A stretch of 50,512 nucleotides of DNA from Hydrogenophilaceae bacterium. Its GTDB lineage: Bacteria > Pseudomonadota > Alphaproteobacteria > Caulobacterales > Aquidulcibacteraceae. Below are positions 50,000 through 50,512 of the stretch, piece by piece. The stretch's first letter is position 1. Each line of letters starts with the position of its first letter. The notes beneath the pieces were generated by a model, which worked only from the letters and a program-made list of their open reading frames with translations, did not search any database and was not told the origin of the DNA. Position numbers and translations under genes: made by a program. The DNA is taken from assembly GCA_013389015.1 (NCBI GenBank), contig JACAEE010000141.1, forward strand, positions 1 to 50,512, read 5' to 3'.

Positions 50000-50512
50000 A
50001 TGGCGGCCAAGATCGTGGTGACCGGCGGCGCCGGCTTTATCGGCTCCAACATCGTCCAGCGCCTCGCGGCGCGGGGCGACGCCGACATCGTCGTGTGCGA
50101 CTGGCTTGGATCGGCGGAAGACGAGAAGTGGAGAAATCTCGCCGATTGCGCGATCGGCGACATCGTCGCGCCCGAAGCGCTGTTCGCCTATCTGGACGAC
50201 CACGCCGGCGACGTGGCTGCGATCATCCACATGGGCGCGGTCTCCTCGACCACCGAGCGGGACGTCGATCTCATCGTTGAGACCAATATCCGGCTCTCGC
50301 AGCGTCTGTGGCGCTGGGCGGCGCAGCGCCGGCGGCCCTTCCTTTACGCCTCCTCGGCCGCGACCTATGGCGACGGCGCGCAGGGCTTTCGCGACGACAA
50401 CGCGATCGAGGCCGTGCAGCGCCTGCGCCCGCTCAACGCCTATGGCTGGTCGAAGCAGGTGTTCGATCTCTATGCGCTGCGCGAGACGCAGCGCGGCGCC
50501 GCGCCCCCCCCC
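50000..50512 (+). CDS. hldD: ADP-L-glycero-D-manno-heptose-6-epimerase (partial)
   Basis: The first 171 codons of an NAD(P)-dependent extended SDR enzyme that epimerises ADP-heptose for the lipopolysaccharide inner core. Visible are the NADP-binding TGGAGFIGSNIVQRLA at the N-terminus, HMGAVSSTTERDVDLIVETN, and the catalytic YASSAATYGDG ... NAYGWSKQVFDLYA (YxxxK). The frame runs off the right edge. Divergent from phrB with 65 bases between the starts. Confidence 0.93.
   Translation, partial: MAAKIVVTGGAGFIGSNIVQRLAARGDADIVVCDWLGSAEDEKWRNLADCAIGDIVAPEALFAYLDDHAGDVAAIIHMGAVSSTTERDVDLIVETNIRLSQRLWRWAAQRRRPFLYASSAATYGDGAQGFRDDNAIEAVQRLRPLNAYGWSKQVFDLYALRETQRGAAPPP

Noticed and set aside
50503-50512. 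The run of C residues at the right edge as a sequence artefact
   Set aside because: It reads as PPP in frame in the heptose epimerase gene at a point where related proteins also have prolines, so it need not be an error.

Overview
The window is ordinary high-GC bacterial chromosome, most probably from an alphaproteobacterium of the Caulobacterales/Hyphomonadaceae kind. The reasons are a lipoyl domain fused to the pyruvate dehydrogenase E1-beta subunit, the eno-ftsB-pdhA-pdhB-pdhC-lpd-lipA-coq10 gene order, an L32 without zinc cysteines, an NDUFS4-type complex I accessory subunit, and the tig-clpP-clpX-lon-hupB series. No phage, plasmid, CRISPR array, transposase or toxin-antitoxin cassette was recognised.

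Layout. 1-7.6 kb: the probable tail of secG, then pyrG, then a variable stretch with a low-GC gene of foreign look (1910-2857), a 5'-truncated SnoaL-like remnant, a TerB-like protein, a lipoprotein esterase and rpmF. A TetR repressor then faces a carotenoid-cleavage-type dioxygenase across a clear palindromic operator, followed by a secreted GIN-domain protein. 7.7-22.1 kb: the central carbon block, with enolase, FtsB, all pyruvate dehydrogenase subunits (E1-alpha, lipoyl-E1-beta, E2, E3), lipoyl synthase and a COQ10-like protein, interleaved with small membrane, MAPEG, GFA, MarC, cupin and secreted proteins. A divergent acyl-CoA/ACP ligase gene interrupts it. 22.3-30.4 kb: a small outer-membrane barrel, glnB-glnA, a thiolase-like protein, a nucleotidyltransferase, a histidine phosphatase, the NAD(P)HX repair enzyme Nnr and a membrane protein. 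30.5-34.9 kb: a large TonB-dependent receptor with a hairpin leader, tRNA-Leu(UAG), a palindromic intergenic repeat and a membrane protein with an OB-like N-terminus. 35.6-42.4 kb: protein quality control (trigger factor, ClpP, ClpX, Lon) and HU. 42.5-50.5 kb: a complex I subunit, tRNA-Arg(UCU), then a six-gene minus-strand series phrB - FAD oxidoreductase - DUF1365 - cfa - sseA - metC, with the start of hldD divergent from it.

Two observations stand out. First, GC-rich palindromic repeats, normally intergenic, sit in frame inside the interdomain linkers of both pyruvate dehydrogenase E1-beta (11513-11623) and E2 (13785-13927). A second copy of the E1-beta element lies between genes at 21204-21311, so these repeats have become protein linker sequence. 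Second, the photolyase/FAD/DUF1365/Cfa cluster is preceded by TGATCC-N18-TACGAA, which resembles the ChrR-type ECF sigma (singlet-oxygen response) promoter. Its spacing to the phrB start codon predicts a leaderless or almost leaderless mRNA. This suggests a light- or singlet-oxygen-induced membrane-lipid modification and DNA repair operon.
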